A stretch of 5,385 nucleotides of DNA, from NCBI GenBank assembly GCA_005791855.1, contig SXUH01000421.1, positions 1-5,385 on the forward strand, given 5' to 3'. The position numbers were made by a program, and so were the translations under genes. The notes beneath the pieces were generated by a model that ran no database searches, was not told the DNA's origin, and worked only from the letters and a program-made list of their open reading frames with translations. The number at the start of each line of letters is the position of its first letter. Within the stretch, counting starts at the first letter, position 1. This document shows positions 4,520 to 5,385 of this stretch, one piece after another. This stretch comes from Bdellovibrionales bacterium (GTDB lineage: Bacteria > Bdellovibrionota > Bacteriovoracia > Bacteriovoracales > Bacteriovoracaceae).

Positions 4520-4525
4520 GATGGA

Positions 4526-4531
4526 TCCTTA
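4526..4531 (-). promoter_or_regulatory. ispA ribosome binding site overlapping the gspN stop codon
   Basis: On the - strand TAAGGA combines the gspN stop TAA (4529-4531) with AAGGA (4526-4530), 6 nt before the ispA ATG at 4519. Ribosomes ending gspN would be placed on the ispA start, which indicates a shared transcript and translational coupling. Confidence 0.75.
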
Positions 4532-5385
4532 GAGGGCAGAAGGTTTCGGCGCCCCCAATGTACCACCTAATCGGATCTGATAAAAGCCATCTTTTTGCGT
4601 AAACGACTGGAACATCATGTCGATGAGAGGAAGGGTCTGCTTGAAGGACTCGGAGAAGGAGACTTCTCCGGCGAGGTCCATGGGGGAGAGGGGAATGGCC
4701 CCGTCCTGGAGGTCGATCTTGCCCTTGAAGTTCGCGCGGATGGGAGAGTCCGAGTCGCCGATGGTGAGCCTCTCCACGCGGACGCGGGGGTGGACCTCGG
4801 TGAGGGCCTCGAGGTAGAGCTCGTTGAGCTTGAGCGCCGGGATGGTGAAGCCCTGGAGACTCTGGCTCGGGATCTCCAGGTTCTTCGAGGCGGCCTTGAG
4901 GCTCATGTCCCGGATCGCCTTGTTCTCCAGGAGGAGCGAGAGGTCGACGGTGACGTTCCCGGCGAGCTTGAAACCCTTGCCCAGGACCGGCTGGAGCTTC
5001 GAGAGGGAGAGCTTCTGGTCCTTGAGCCGGATGAGCTGCTTGCCCAGGCCCTGGACGAAGTAGAGGGAGAGGGGCTGGCCCTCGACCTCCGTGTCCAGGC
5101 GGAACGGGATCCCGACGGGGGAGAAGTTGATCAGGTGGAAGTTTAGCTTGGCGAAGGCGAGCTTCACGGGGTCGCCGGCGCGGCCCAGGCACCCGGCCGG
5201 GATGACGAGGTCGGTGACCACGAGCTTCGGCAGAAACCACTCGGCGCTGATCTTATTGAAGTCCGGGTTGCAGTTAGTGTTCTTCAGCTGGGAGTTCATG
5301 AGCTGCTTGAGCTTGTCCCCGACGGGGAAGAAGTTCATGAAGGCGAGGGCGAAGAGCAGCGGGCAGAGGAGGAAGAAGAAGAAGA
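4529..5385 (-). CDS. gspN: Type II secretion system protein GspN, N-terminus cut by window edge
   Basis: GspN is a bitopic inner-membrane component linked to type II secretion, with most of the chain in the periplasm. The frame stays open past the ATG at 5338 to the window edge: 15 more codons read FFFFLLCPLLFALAF, a hydrophobic membrane anchor, followed by MNFFPVGDKLKQLM, which fits the family's anchor followed by FPxxxLK-type sequence. The true start is therefore outside the window and 284 residues are visible. The periplasmic part is a beta-rich repeat-like protein with segments such as LAGNVTVDLSLLL, ANFKGKIDLQDGAIPL and the ending GFYQIRLGGTLGAPKPSAL, typical of deltaproteobacterial/Leptospira-type GspN. 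Two cysteines (in TNCNPDF and PAGCLG) could form a disulfide. It is followed 9 nt later by ispA. No other secretion genes are visible; they may lie beyond the right edge. AsmA-like proteins are an alternative. Confidence 0.7.
   Translation of the reverse strand, partial: FFFFLLCPLLFALAFMNFFPVGDKLKQLMNSQLKNTNCNPDFNKISAEWFLPKLVVTDLVIPAGCLGRAGDPVKLAFAKLNFHLINFSPVGIPFRLDTEVEGQPLSLYFVQGLGKQLIRLKDQKLSLSKLQPVLGKGFKLAGNVTVDLSLLLENKAIRDMSLKAASKNLEIPSQSLQGFTIPALKLNELYLEALTEVHPRVRVERLTIGDSDSPIRANFKGKIDLQDGAIPLSPMDLAGEVSFSESFKQTLPLIDMMFQSFTQKDGFYQIRLGGTLGAPKPSAL

Noticed and set aside
4595..5146. 183-residue + strand ORF opposite gspN
   Set aside because: It is antisense to a recognisable protein, is dominated by E, L, G, V and R, and exists because GC-ending codons in gspN remove stop codons from the opposite strand.
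1..5385. Mobile element, toxin-antitoxin, phage, CRISPR or defence system
   Set aside because: No transposase, integrase, terminal repeats, direct-repeat array, toxin-like gene pair or nuclease/helicase gene is visible; all genes but one fit housekeeping families.

Overview
The window is a bacterial chromosome segment with no sign of a mobile element, phage, CRISPR array or tRNA/rRNA gene. Its core is the conserved translation cluster infC-rpmI-rplT followed by ihfA and a MerR-type regulator. That order, plus a GspN-type protein of the kind found in deltaproteobacterial-type type II secretion systems and a PlsB-like fragment, points to the former Deltaproteobacteria (Bdellovibrionota, Myxococcota, Desulfobacterota and relatives). 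I favour a Bdellovibrionota-like organism, but this is inference; no 16S or species-level marker is present.

Layout on the + strand: (1) 1-759, the C-terminal part of a PlsB-like glycerol-3-phosphate acyltransferase, open at the left edge; (2) 756-1199, a short unrecognised protein abutting it; (3) about 1200-1285, a promoter and leader; (4) 1286-1813 infC (IF3) with an ATA start, 1899-2096 rpmI (bL35), 2172-2516 rplT (bL20), closed by a very strong intrinsic terminator at 2530-2579; (5) 2580-2768, an AT-rich control region with an 11-bp inverted repeat; (6) 2769-3194 ihfA with an acidic C-terminal tail, then 3229-3636 merR. On the - strand: 3620-4519 ispA-like polyprenyl diphosphate synthase, which converges on and overlaps merR by 17 bp, preceded by gspN (4529-5385, open at the right edge), whose stop codon overlaps the ispA ribosome binding site.

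The translation genes form one unit making an initiation factor and two 50S proteins. Several leader structures (non-AUG start, an overlapping mini-ORF, hairpins before rpmI and rplT) look suited to feedback control. The ihfA-merR pair is a DNA-architecture/regulatory unit with its own upstream region. The usual pheS-pheT genes between rplT and ihfA, and thrS before infC, are absent here. The gspN-ispA pair joins the secretion apparatus to isoprenoid precursor synthesis, probably by simple operon placement.

Base composition is strikingly mosaic. The outer genes use almost only G/C-ending codons (245 of 252 in the PlsB-like fragment by hand count), whereas rpmI uses about half (33 of 65). The changeovers fall near 1117 and within merR near 3420. 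I see no clearly new biological system. The most promising leads are the infC initiation region, the acidic-tailed IHF subunit and the codon-usage mosaic.
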